Assembly (NCBI GenBank): GCA_028564705.1
Contig: JAPXFQ010001003.1
Location: 2,981,001-3,045,000, forward strand
Reading direction: 5' to 3'
Origin: Apricaphanius iberus
Taxonomy: Eukaryota > Chordata > Actinopteri > Cyprinodontiformes > Aphaniidae
Length of the DNA stretch: 64,000 bases
A program made the position numbers and the translations under genes. Each line of letters opens with the position of its first letter. The first letter of the stretch is position 1. Below are positions 48,101 through 59,580 of this stretch, piece after piece. The notes below the pieces were generated by a model, which worked only from the letters and a program-made list of their open reading frames with translations, searched no databases and was not told where the DNA came from.

Positions 48101-49581
48101 AGCTGGCGCCGTTGTAGGGTGGCAGGCTAGAGAGGGAGTTGCGGCCCGAGTCGGACAACGAGCAAGACTGGCTGCTGCCGCTGCTGGCGTTCCGCCCTCC
48201 GCTGTAGGAGCTGCGTTTCTCAGAGCAGGACGGGGACACCTCTCTGTGGGCGGGGCTGAGCAAGTTCAGGTTGTTTTGGCTTTCAGAGACATTGGCACCG
48301 TGGCGAGGGGAGAGATACTGCATGGCCGAGCGGCTCTTGGGAATGACGGGTTTGAAGGCAGTGGGCCGCAATATGGTTTTCTCCATGTTCTAGTGGAGTA
48401 CAAAACAGCATGATTGTAGGAAGGTGAAGCCAAGATTGACAATTTATTGCATTAAAATTTAAAAAGCAGAGTAAAAAAATGCTAAACAAGGTCCAGCTAC
48501 TGATAATAATGTATAGGAAGGTTTTAAAGGTGACTTTTTGAAAACAAAAAATCTCTATCATGCGGCATACATGTTTAGAGATAGCTCACAAAGTACAACA
48601 CGTTTTGTTTTCTGACTTTATAGAGCATAGAATTATTCATTGATGCCCCCCTCTCACCTGTTGCTGCATAGTGCCAGTAAGCTGAGATGGATGGCTCTCC
48701 AGGCCAACACGTTTTTCAAAGAAAAATTAGTCTTTCTTGTAGGTGAGGTATAAATGTTGCAGCCTTCTTTCATCGCAGCAGTGTCAAAATGAGGAGGGGC
48801 AAAATTGTGTAACTCTGCACTTTGTGTGTTAGAAAACTTCCATCACTTCAGTTTTTTTTTTGGCATCTTGATAAATGGACATTTAAACTATAGCTATGGG
48901 ATGAGCAAAAACTTTTTCTTTTTTAAACCGTATGCACTTAAAAACCTTGGCTTCTTCCCACTGCTAACCAACCCATGCTTAGTTACAACAAAAATTATTT
49001 TCACATTTCTAAGTACTACTTCCAATGCTTGCTACTTCTTATAGTGATTCTCAGTAAAGACTCACCTTCTCCAGTTTTCCTGACACAGGGATCAGTCTCG
49101 GAGGAGGTCCCCCCACATTTCCATTTGTCCCCAGCCCTTCTTTAGTCTCTTCCAGCTCGCTTTCCAGGCTCGGAGGTCTAACAAGGTTGTCGTTCCAATC
49201 CCCCACATAGTCCTCATTTATATAAGTGTAGTTCCCGTTACGGTTTTCCTTCTCCTGCCCTCTGCTGGATATTGCAGAGCTCTGTTTCTTTGGAGGAGGA
49301 ACATTCTGCAGCAGTAGGTCTCTGGGCGACTCTGAGCCTAAGCAGGAAGTCCCCGGTGTTGGTCGTCGAACTCGGCCCCCCAGCTCCACAGCGGAGCGGT
49401 GATCCTGGTAGGGATTGGGACGTGTGTTGACGAGGCTGCTGACAGAGCCCATTGGATCCAGAGGGGGTGGTGGCATGTTGATGGGGGGTGAAGGGCCAGA
49501 TTGGTGTCGTCGGCGAGCTCCTCCACTGTGGCTGGGGGTGTGGGGCTCAGCAGATATGGGCAGAGCCTGAACCAGGGCCAT
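45148..49581 (-). CDS. lzts2: LZTS2 (leucine zipper putative tumour suppressor 2, LAPSER1)
   Basis: Five coding exons on the minus strand: 49581-49066, 48389-47793, 47702-47580, 47159-47013, 45855-45148 (TGA), all phase 0, totalling 696 aa (human 669). The start is in a perfect Kozak (GCCACCATGG); the first coding exon begins at about 49608 after an acceptor, so 5' UTR exons lie upstream. The N-terminal third is Ser/Pro-rich with family blocks MGSVSSL (44-50), YINEDYVGDWND, RLIPVSGKLEKNMEK and LSDSGRNSLSSLPPY. From about residue 340 to 680 it is a long coiled coil of the Fez1 type (DLEDKLRERDLELQQLKENL; YEEKQKRFELELEEL; VIRYQKQLQENYMQMYRRN). It ends in ATEI, a class I PDZ-binding motif conserved in LZTS proteins. 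LZTS2 promotes nuclear export of beta-catenin and binds katanin p80. The teleost copy (a or b) is not determined. Confidence 0.95.
45856..47012. other. lzts2: LZTS2 intron 4 (last intron)
   Basis: AT-rich, no recognisable gene or repeat. The smaller LZTS2 introns (47160-47579, 47703-47792 and 48390-49065) likewise show nothing beyond splice sites, except a donor-like cagcaacag|gtgaga on the minus strand near 48658. Confidence 0.5.
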
Positions 49582-49723
49582 GGTGGCAGCTCTTAGGGAT
49601 CAATTTCACTAAAGGAAGAAAGAAAGTTGGAGATTGAGGCAAAATACCAAAAACCTTTAGAAAGCTGTCGTAAGAATTATAACTAAAAATCAGTTTTTAG
49701 CATTTTTTTTTATCTTGGCATAC

Positions 49724-50440
49724 AGTCATAACATTATAACCACCAGTTTGTCCTAGTTTTACTGATAAAACAGCCTTGACCTACCAAAGCATGGACCCTG
49801 ACAGACCCCTAAAGATCTTATTTGGTTCTGATGCCAAGGAGTTGGCAGCCAACCCCTCAATGTTAGATAGGACTGATCGGAACCATTTGTCTAGCTTGTC
49901 CTTCAGATGCATGACTGGATAGGGATGTGGGGATTTTGGAGAACAAGTCTAACCCGCGTTGGGCTCCTCAATCCTCAAACCATTCCTATGCTGTGGATGA
50001 GTGCATTATCCTGTTGAAAGAGGCCATTATGGAATAGCGTTTGCATTGAAAGCACATGGTTCGCAACAGTGCTTAGGTAGGTGGTACCTGTCAAAGCAAC
50101 ATTCACATGGATAGCAAAATCCAAGGTGCCCCAGTAGAGTATTGTCCAAACTATTGCACTGCCTTCACTGATTTTTTCTCTTCCCCATTATGTAGCCTGG
50201 TTCAATCTGTTTCCAGACAAGTGATGCACATTAATTTAGTAGAAAACAAACACCAAGCCTATTGCTGGTGCTTTCAGTGGTGGACAGATCTCAGCATGCT
50301 CTGCAGCCCCATATAGGAACAAGTTGTGAAGCATGGTTATACTCAACCTTTCTATCAGAACCAGTACTAATTTCTTCAGTGATATGTACATCGGATCACA
50401 GAGGCCAAGCTTTACTACTCACTTTTGTCACTGAGCTTCA
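49724..50440 (-). mobile_element. Tc1-like relic (family E, antisense) upstream of LZTS2
   Basis: Left terminus cagtcataacattataacca + ccag is the degenerate end of a family whose termini read 'cataatgttatgg'. Antisense transposase text follows: gcattatcctgttgaaagag, caacagtgcttaggtaggtg, ttcagtggtggacagatctc, tttctatcagaaccagtact. Right end not found. Confidence 0.75.
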
Positions 50441-51462
50441 GACAACAACGACCTGGACCGCTCTCAAATCCTCATGGAAAAAAAAAAAACATTGACAAAA
50501 TATTCACTAGTGCATACCACCCACAAACAGATGTAAGATGAAAAGTGTTTTCAGTTGGCCAGTTGTTACAATTGGATATACATAATCTGTTTATAACGTC
50601 AGATCTGTTCCATATGTCCTGGTTTTATCTAGGGAAAAAAAAAAATCTTGTAGTGTACACTAGTTAAATACCCATGCATAGACACTGTTGGGGAATAGTT
50701 TCAGTCATCACTGTATTTTTAAAAGTGACAAAGCAAACATTTTGCAGTTCACTAAATTCCACACACCGAGAACCAGGACGGGCCATTCAGGAAATTCAGC
50801 CAAGCAGCACAAACATGGCTGCAGCCGCAAGGCTTCTGCGTCAACAGGAGGAAGGTCTCTCGTGATTTGAGATGACAAACTGTGACAGAAATGCTGGCAA
50901 TTTCCTTGATAGAAACAAACGCTACAGTCTCCAAATTTGTTCTCCGCCGTGGGAGTAACTGAAAGTTCACATCTGTGGATAATCCTCAAACAGCGCAGCA
51001 CAAGGGAGAGGAGACGGGTTAAACCTGCTGGAATACTTCGATGGCCAACATTCTTGAACAAATCCGTCTATATGTGTTTGTGGGGAAAATATAGGGGAAA
51101 AGTCAGACTTGCATGTTTACTCCTTCACCCTCACAAAGCTGAAGGTAAATATTGACTTCATAAGATGGGTGGCTGCTGAATTTTTGAGTTTGGGGAACAA
51201 TGGCCAGCAGGACACCTGATAATGAGGTCATGCTGCCTTTGCAAACAATGAAGGAGCCTGTTACGTTTAAAAACAAAAACATGATGATTCAGAACATGAG
51301 GATATCAGACATGCGGGTGTGGCTCGTTCTAAAGTTTCAGACTATGACAGAAGGATGACTTGAAGATTTTTACTCTCGTTTTACCAGCTCTGCAATCCTC
51401 TTAGCCTGACAAACTCTACATGAACAAAGACCTGAAGTAAAATAAGAGACTAGTAAAGAGCA

Positions 51463-52827
51463 GGGGTCTCATTTATAAACGTTGCGTACGCACAAAATGG
51501 GGCCTGAAACTTGCGCACGCCACTTTCAAAGCAAAAGTTGTGATTTATAAAAAACAGACTTGACGGTAAAATGTGCGTACCTGTACGGCAACTCTGACCC
51601 GTACGCACGGACATTTTGGAGACGAGGGAATCGACAACGCAGTTGGTGAGGTGGTGAACTGCAGCCAGACTGCATATTACTCCTCTCACGCATATCATTT
51701 CACCTCACACCAAACATTAATTGTGGATTCATGTTATTATAAACATCCAAACAAGCAATGCTATCTATATTGTAGCTTTGCAGTGAGCTATAGCTCTTCT
51801 AAAAACATTTTTCAATATTAAAATAGATACATAAAATTTATCTCAAAACCTTAAACTCCGATAAAAGGGCCGGGACTGTGTGCCAATTAATAAATTGAAT
51901 CATCTGCCGTCCCTGAGCGCAATAATGCCTGCAGTCTTGGATGGGATCATTAAGATGAGCAGGCGATACATCACGTTTCCATATACTGGAAATTAAGGCC
52001 GAAATTAAGATGCAATTTGCAGCAATGTCCGGGTTCCCAAACACAATCGGCGCAATTGACTGCACCCATATTACTATAAAGGCCCCGTCCGAGGAAATTC
52101 CAGTCCCTCCTGGCGTACCCCCTCCCCAGCATGAGCACCCCGACCCACAGCCGCCTCCTCCTCGACAGGAAGCCTTCACCCAGGGAGCAAGGATCGGCCA
52201 GGATGTAAAATTTTTATTGTATCATTTAAGGTAGCAATGTGTCAGCTCGGGTGTACACGTACCCCCTGCAGTAGCAGACCCACTCTGGCGGTGGGAGGCA
52301 AGTGTTTTTTCCCCCCCCTCAACTTTGAGGTCCGACCACTTTTTAATTTTTATTTCGGTACCGTGCTGTCAGTTGCACTGACAGTCTGCACTGCAGACGC
52401 CACATGCTGCCACTCACAGTTCTTCCTTTTATTTGTGACACCGCTGCTGTGTCCACCAAATAAAATGTCTCTTCTAGCCTCCACTTCACCCACTAGCACT
52501 TCAATCAACATCTCCGTAAAGTTTATCTTCTTGTTTTTCTTTTGTTGTTGCCATATTTCCCCGTTTCTTCATATGCATCAATATTCATGTCCTGCTTTGC
52601 ATTGACCTTTTATAGCCAGATTTGGGCGTGTTCAGGGCGGGATATGAGCCAAATTCATGTGCGCTAACTTCCAAGAAGACCGTGATTTATAAAGGGAAAT
52701 TGCTTACACCTGTGCGTAGGCATGGTTTTAGAAATCAGAAATCATTTTGGCGTACGCAAACTTTTTGTTTTGGTCGTACGTACACTTTTAGTAGGGATTC
52801 TACGCAATGTTTTATAAATTAGACCCC
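51463..52827 (+). mobile_element. PIF/Harbinger-type element with terminal inverted repeats
   Basis: Left terminus GGGGTCTCATTTATAAAC and right terminus TTTATAAATTAGACCCC form an imperfect inverted repeat that continues inward (GTTGCGTACGC vs TACGCAAT). Flanks are agagca and ggagca, a possible 6-base target duplication with one mismatch. Inside, the plus strand has a decayed transposase: PAVLDGIIKMSRRYITFPY, then after a frameshift GFPNTIGAIDCTHITIKAP, the first catalytic-Asp block of HARBI1-like enzymes. The second Asp and the Glu are missing, so it is non-autonomous. Confidence 0.8.
51900..52100 (+). pseudogene. Harbinger transposase fragment
   Basis: Two frames separated by a shift near 52000 carry the helix-turn-helix-distal region and the GAID block of a PIF/Harbinger DDE transposase. 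Everything downstream is replaced by Pro-rich non-homologous sequence. Confidence 0.7.
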
Positions 52828-55800
52828 GGAGCAGCAAAACAAAGGCCAGGTAATTTTCCAAAAAGCCAAGTTTACAACACCGCTCTGGACCCCCTTCCAG
52901 GACTTGACAGATTAGCACGTTACTCACCCCTGTTAAAGCCTTGCAGATCCTGGTTCAATTCTGAAGGGACTGGGACAAATCTGGCTCCACAGTGTGTTAT
53001 GATGCATGAAAAAAAGCAAAAAAAGGCCTAAAAGATCTAGATTCATCATTTATTTTTCTGTTTTAAATAAAAAGGCAACATTAAAGTGAAGTATCTTAAA
53101 TTGAAGAATTAGCTGGGACATTACTGTGAGACTCTTGGAGGGTCAAACAAATGTGCTGCAGAGATGTAGCTGATATTGACAGGTTAAAACATTTGTTCTG
53201 GGCAACCATAAGATTTTAAATCAAAATAGGTTTACAAAGTGTGCCATTGTCTGATCACATTTTCATGTTTTTGAATATTTTTTTTTAAAATATCTTTACC
53301 ATATCCATGTTTGATTAGCGATCATTTATATTTTTATTTTGAAACACTGAGCCCAAAGAATAATCATATTTTCGTTACTCCAGAAAGGGAGTTTTGGGAT
53401 CTTTACTGTACATCTTCCTCATTTCTATCTATCCACATATCATCATTGAATATTGGGAATCAAAGGTCATCCACGTCACAAAATCTTAATAAAAAAATAA
53501 ACCATAACTGATTAACTGTACAAAAAAATCCTGGTTAAATATAGACCACAGTTTACAGAGCAAATAGAGTCGTGCCCATTTCTTTGAAATAAATATGAGA
53601 GTTTATTCCCCTATTAGAATACAGAGGGAAAGAAACGGCTCAACAGTTATAAATCTGTGTTAATCCTGCAACTAACTTTTAGACATTTTGGGGTCCTACT
53701 TCCAGGGTCAGATTTAGAAAGATGTGAGCTCCAGGACTAGAGTTAAGAGTGTTAGTTAGTGCCCTAACCAAAACTGATAGGTAGGCCTACACGTCACTGA
53801 ACAGATATATAGTCTGTTTAAAATGTGCTCTAGCCGAAGGATCCATGTTATTACCAAAAGATGTGCTACAACTTGATAATTTTCATAGTAGTGTATGGTT
53901 TATATGGATAAAATCACAGGAACCCAGCCCACCTCAAACAAACTGTCTGATATATTCTTTACATAGAGTAGTATTAACTAATTTGACTGATGGATATAAT
54001 TATCTCAATGTCAGTGAGTGTAATGTTGTAATTGCCAAAGACTGTCTAGACTGCCAAATGGGATCTTATGCATTACAACTCTGCTTTCCAATTTGGATAT
54101 TTGACAGAATTTTCAGTGTAATTTATGCCTGCATATGACATTGTGATTATGGAAATAATAAATTGAAAGATTGAGCTTAGAGCCCCCAAATGCATCATCT
54201 TGCAGTTGCATTCCTCAGATATCTGATTTTTCTGAACAAGGAGTCCATCGTTTTTCACAGAGTGAAACGAATAAGCTTTAATCCCTGAGGAAACTATGCA
54301 GGGCCTCTTATAAGCAAAGCATAAGGGTCTCAACTGTTTTCAAAGCCTCTGTCATGACCTTGAAGTCCTGGTTTCCCTTTTGTTGTCACAGAGTTGAGGG
54401 CCTCGGACGTTAACAAGGGGGGAAAGTAAAGGAAGGGGGGTTTGTGGGCTGACAGGGAGGCCAAGACCCTCCTTAGCATCTTAAAAACTTTAATCATTTT
54501 ATGGCTCTCACAGCCTCCATGTGAAGCCTAATGGAAAATAAATGGACGTTAACAGCTAATGACTAAAGGATGGATGTGTGAACTCTGTTATAGAGTAGAA
54601 TGGCTCCAGCAAGTTTATGATATGAAAAAAAAACAGCAGCATGGTTGTAAAATTAAAGCAATTCACACTAATTGCCTAAAACAATCTATTAATGCAAAAA
54701 GACCACATGTAACAGCAACAACAAAAACACTAAACATGCAGCCAGTATTTCAGCTCCCCCCATAATGTCTCCACCATCAGCCGATTCTGATGGAGCAGAC
54801 TGTTTTTGTCTGGGAAAAGCCTTTAAGGGTTTTAATGCCTTTCAGTTAGTCAGTCACAACCTGTTTTCTTATATTTTACCACAGTTAAAAACCCCAAAAA
54901 ACATATAGTAAAAAATAAAATCTGTTCTCAAACTGATTAAACAACAAATGGGAAGGAAAAACCATCCTGTGGACATTCAGTGGAGCTTTAACCATTCTTA
55001 GTGTCCAGCCAAGTCTGCTACCCTAACTAACCAGAACACTTAAAAGGTTCTAACATAAAATCCACAAGAGAAAAAAAAAGTCTTAATGAAACTGTCCTCT
55101 CTTTGAAAGGACAGAAAGTCCAGATTTATTTCAGGACTGAACCACATTTCTAAAAGTTCCCCCAATCATAATATTTTGATCTCAACAAACACGTACACAT
55201 TTGAGCACTGACTAAGAAATCTAGCAAGTCACAGAAGATCTGAAATGTACCTCTAAAAACATTAAGTCGGCCATTACAGGTAACAACAATAATATTGTAG
55301 AGGTAAACAGGACACCTAGTGATATGGTGTACTTTAAATTATCAGATGTTTTAAGAAAAGGTAGTGAGCTTTAACCAGTTATTTCTACTGGTTTTAAGGT
55401 ATTCACAGATTTTCAGTAGTTTTACTTTACAATAAAAATGCTGTCAATTATGTACATTTTCAATGTAACCAGCAAGCAGAAAGCAGTGTTTTGTCATTTA
55501 TATTTTTAAAAGATGATGCAGAATCATCTTTAAATAGTATCTGCATGTCAAGGGTTCACAAAAAACAAAAAACTGAAATCAAGCATAAACTCTGGCCAGC
55601 GAAACTCCAATAAAGCTTGAAGAGCAAAATGAAGAGACGCTAAAGGTCTATTTTGCAACCCAAGTTCTTTCTTTTTCCTCATTCAGCTATTGTTATTATT
55701 GTTGCTTTTATGTCTAATCCCTCTACGCTATGGAGGAGGAGCCATGGATCACAGCCACATTCTTCAGCTTCACAGTGACCGAATTTGTTTTGACCGAGAG

Positions 55801-57424
55801 CACCTTTTAACAGAGCTTCCTGAAGAATACAATACAGGTGAATATTAATATTACCTATCTTATGTTTGATACCAAAAATTGTGATTATTATAACTCACTT
55901 GGCACATCTTAATGAAAGACTAGACTGCGTGGCTTCTATGATATTCACTTATTGTAATTTGCGCAGTTTAAACTGCATCTGATTATAAGTCACACCAGCC
56001 TATTTTAGGGGAAAAAAGTAAATTTATCACCAAAAATTACTGTTATCTTTATTCATCGATAATTATTTCAAAACACTTCAGGAAAACTTAAATTAAAATT
56101 TCTGAGTAGTAGAACATTGAGCCTTTGATCGTTATACTACTTATGGATTAACAGTGAGACTAAAACATGCTGATATAAGTTTCTTAAATAGTTGAGGATA
56201 GGCTGGAGTAGCTGGTATATGGTAAGACATCCTGCTTTTAGCTTCGACCACTTTTTAAAAAAACAGAATTGCCTTCAAAGTAATGAGTGGTGCTGCAATG
56301 ATTTGCTGCATGACTGACTGGAAATTGTCCCAAAAAGTGGCTTTTTTTTCTTGTAAAGCCAACTTTAATTTATTATCTTATTAGTGGGGTTGACTGGAGC
56401 CTGACAGAGACAACAAAGTACAAAGTCGGAACAGATTCCTACACTTTATCAAACAAAGTGAAACAGTGTAGAGCCTGCTCTAAAATAACTTCAATGTCTT
56501 AGTTAAGTTTGTAAGCTAGGTCTCACCATACAGAGGAACTTCCTGCCTGGCTATGTCTGAGACATGTTGTTAGAGGTGGAATATAAAAGCTGGGTTATAG
56601 GGGCAGTTTATACAGTTACAGTGTATACCTCAACTGCACATTACAAAAACCTGCTTTGACCCAAACTGAAAGAGCCTAAGCTAAATCCTTTTATTTGCAC
56701 CACATCATAAAAAACACATTTACAGAACCTAAAAATATGTCAGCCCTCAACTGGGGCTTCACGTTTTGAGAGCCTCAATAGGGCCATTTGTAGAGGGTGA
56801 AGAAGTAAAGAGAGCATCTTTTCTGTAGCGTCTACATGTCTGGAGATCCCCTCCTCCACCACTAAAACTTCTGAATCCCATTCTGTTACCCCCTCTCCCA
56901 GCTCTATTATTCTACCTCTCTTCGGAAACTGGAACAGAGGGCATAAATGTGACAATGCTATTTTGGTTCCAACGACAACCTAGCTTTCTGTAGACAGACA
57001 CCTCGCAGACCGGACAAAAACTGCAGCAACTTTGGAAAATTTTAATATTGTCAATTAAGGCTGCTAATGATGTTGATGTTCATGCTAATTAGCTGCAGGC
57101 TTTGTCAAAACCCTGTTTGCTGCCATTTTTTTCATGAAAATTATAATCAAGGTTTTAGGATGACAACATCACAACAGTTGAGTTGATAATCTGGCATTAC
57201 CATTTATACAGGTGAGAAACTGAAATACATTTTGACAGGTTCTGAAAGATTAGTTGTTTTTCAGTTACAAGTGGCTTAACCTTCCTTGCTACATTGAGTT
57301 TGGATGCTGCCAAAGCTGAGGCCAAATGCAACAGTGTAAACATGCTTGAATATTTCCATCCGGTTAATTTTATGTATATATTTAACTTGCTTAACATTAG
57401 CAATGTAAGAAATTATCAATACAC
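52828..57424. other. Gene-poor region upstream of LZTS2
   Basis: No recognised gene. A 97-codon plus-strand frame at 53845-54138 has no motif I know. At 55743-55842 a short frame starting ATGGATCACAGCC ends at a donor-like tacag|gtgaat but has no partner exon. At about 54340-54480 there is a G-rich stretch (aacaaggggggaaag) of unknown meaning. LZTS2 5' UTR exons may lie here. Confidence 0.4.
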
Positions 57425-58310
57425 AGCTATATCGTGACAATTTATGTCACAATATTGTATAGATATTTCAAAGCAATGTATCAATTTTTATTATTTCATT
57501 TCTTAGAATTGGAATGGCGCCATTAAAGGTTGTATATAGAACATTTAGGTTGTAGCTGCAACACTAAAAACATAATTCCAGCTGTTGGGTTCCCTGATTC
57601 GCTGCCGATACGCGCAGTGACAAACCTGAACTGTGTCCAGTAAGGAATTTATTTTAGTAGAGTTTAACTAACAGCTAACGTCAGTAAACTTCACAAATTA
57701 GTTAGCTTACCGATCCAGGAGGAAAGTCGCCGTTTCCTCATGTGTTTGATGCTGTAGAAATGTTTTATGCGGGTCCATCTAGTATAATCTTCACCTAAAA
57801 CTACTCTAACTTCTGTTATTCTGCGGTCACTCCTCATCTGAGACGGATAACAATAACCAGGTCTCTGAAGCAGCTGCTCGACTTGCTGACTCCACCATTC
57901 TTCCAAGTACCAGCTGAGCTGAGCTGACCATATAATTGGATACTAGAGACAGTATCTGTCAACCTGCGGCTCCTACTAGCTGATAGATGCAAACATAACG
58001 TCGTGTCCCATTTAAATTTACATTTGATTATATTTTAATTCAAATATAAATTGTAAAGGAAGTGTTGTACTTTCATTGTACACCCCTCTAAAAGCCCTGC
58101 GGATGTTTTTTTTTTTTTTTTTTCAATGTATGAAACAGGTTGGAATGTTTAGAACGCTTTTACATTTTTTCTACAGCGAAATTCAGTTTTAAAAATCACA
58201 ATACATATAGTCTTACTTCTGGTATCACAATATACTGCAATATATCATAACGTACCCCCTGTTTTGTGATGCATAGCGTTTCACCAGATTCTTTCCAAAA
58301 CACATCTCTA
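57425..58310. mobile_element. DNA transposon, hAT-like non-autonomous (tentative)
   Basis: The edges carry the degenerate 'atcgtgatac' type sequence: atcgtgacaatttatgtcac at the left and tatcacaatatactgcaata with atagcgtttcaccagattct at the right, as in a common fish element ending '...cgtatcgccagattcttgcc'. Between them is a GC-normal core (57600-57920) with a 71-codon minus-strand frame of unknown nature. Exact ends and target duplication were not resolved. Confidence 0.45.
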
Positions 58311-58952
58311 CTTAACATGAGTAAATGCTCAATTCCCCTTGTATAACCTTAAATACTTACATGACTTTCCAGTACAGTGGCACTACACACAAATTTAGCT
58401 CATCCTACCAAAGAATTTATCTTTTTATTAGTCAAAGAGGATTTTTCTCTTACTTCTTCCCTCTGATATTGACTGGAATGATGGCCTTGATTTAAGGTGT
58501 ACTGTAGGTGCATGTAGAGCTGGGTACTGATTGAAATTTAAGGAATCAATTTGATTTCATTTCTCAAGAGTTAAAATCGACTATCACGATCTGATCCAAT
58601 CTTTTCCAATTCAATATTGATACGCATCAGGGCTAAAAACCTTTTTTTTTTTAGCTGTTACCCTAATTATTTGCCTGTAATTCGATGACGCAACACTTGA
58701 TGGGGTTATAGTTCACAAGGGGAAACTATATTAAATCTTTCACACAGCCTTAAAATATCCATCTGGACGTTTCCCTCCTCTTTTAGCTGTCAAAAGGGCA
58801 AACAAAGTTTAAAATTTTTTTTACGAAGTTTCTACGAATTTGTGTAAGATAACAATTTCTCTTTCAACAACACCATGTGCACACATTGTTCAAGTAACTG
58901 GCTTCTCATGATTTTCAATTTTTCCTCTTGCGTTCCTACATACACTTTAAAC

Positions 58953-59580
58953 CGTAATACTGGTAACGCATTACTCAGTAGCACGTTACTCCTATTATGA
59001 CCAAGTTTTTAGTAACGACTAATCTAACGCATTAATATTTCCATACCAGTAATCAAATTAAAGTTACTTGTTGAAGCCACTGTGCGTTTCTATTTTTGCA
59101 ATTTTCTTAAGCTAAAAGATATATTTGGTATACTGGGTCAACAGCAGCAAAAGCAGTAGTAGCAGTAAAGACGGTATTACATACCTTCTACGACATCACT
59201 GCCATATTTTTCTGTCGTAATCTGAAAATTATTGAACTTATTATCTCCCCTATGGTCGCCATATTTGTTTTGTTTCTACCCTACAAATCCAGCACAATCT
59301 GTTCTGAGTAAAGTACTCTGCCCCCTAGTGGACCTTTCCAGTAAGTACATGTCCAAGACGCAGCATGTTGCTGGTGTCAAAGCGAGGTTAAAAAGCAAGT
59401 ACATGTCCGGCCTTAACATGCACGACCAAAAAATTTAGTATTTGCAAACCTGGTTATTGTTTTTTTTATTTTGAGGCAGTTGAAGTCTTTATTGGTAGCT
59501 GCTGAAAGTAACTAAAACTGTTACTTTTGGAAGGAGTAATCAGTCAGTAATCAGATTACTATTTCAGAGTAACCGTGGCA
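58953..59580. mobile_element. Foldback-type element with 'GTAACGCATTACT' termini
   Basis: The left arm (tggtaacgcattactcagta, gcacgttactcc, agtaatcaaattaaagttac) and right arm (agtaactaaaactgttactt, ggagtaatcagtcagtaatc, agattactatttcagagtaa) are inverted and each is built from repeated GTTACT/AGTAAC units. About 350 bases of unrelated DNA lie between the arms. No transposase. Confidence 0.6.

Noticed and set aside
48655..48720. Possible extra LZTS2 exon on the minus strand ending at cagcaacag|gtgaga
   Set aside because: The human protein joins KLEK directly to NMEK, exactly as the 49066 to 48389 splice does; inserting this segment would break conservation.
55743..55842. Short frame with donor-like end as an exon
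   Set aside because: No convincing acceptor, partner exon or known motif.
57691..57906. 71-codon minus-strand frame as a gene
   Set aside because: It lies inside the tentative hAT-like element at 57425-58310 and has no recognised domain.
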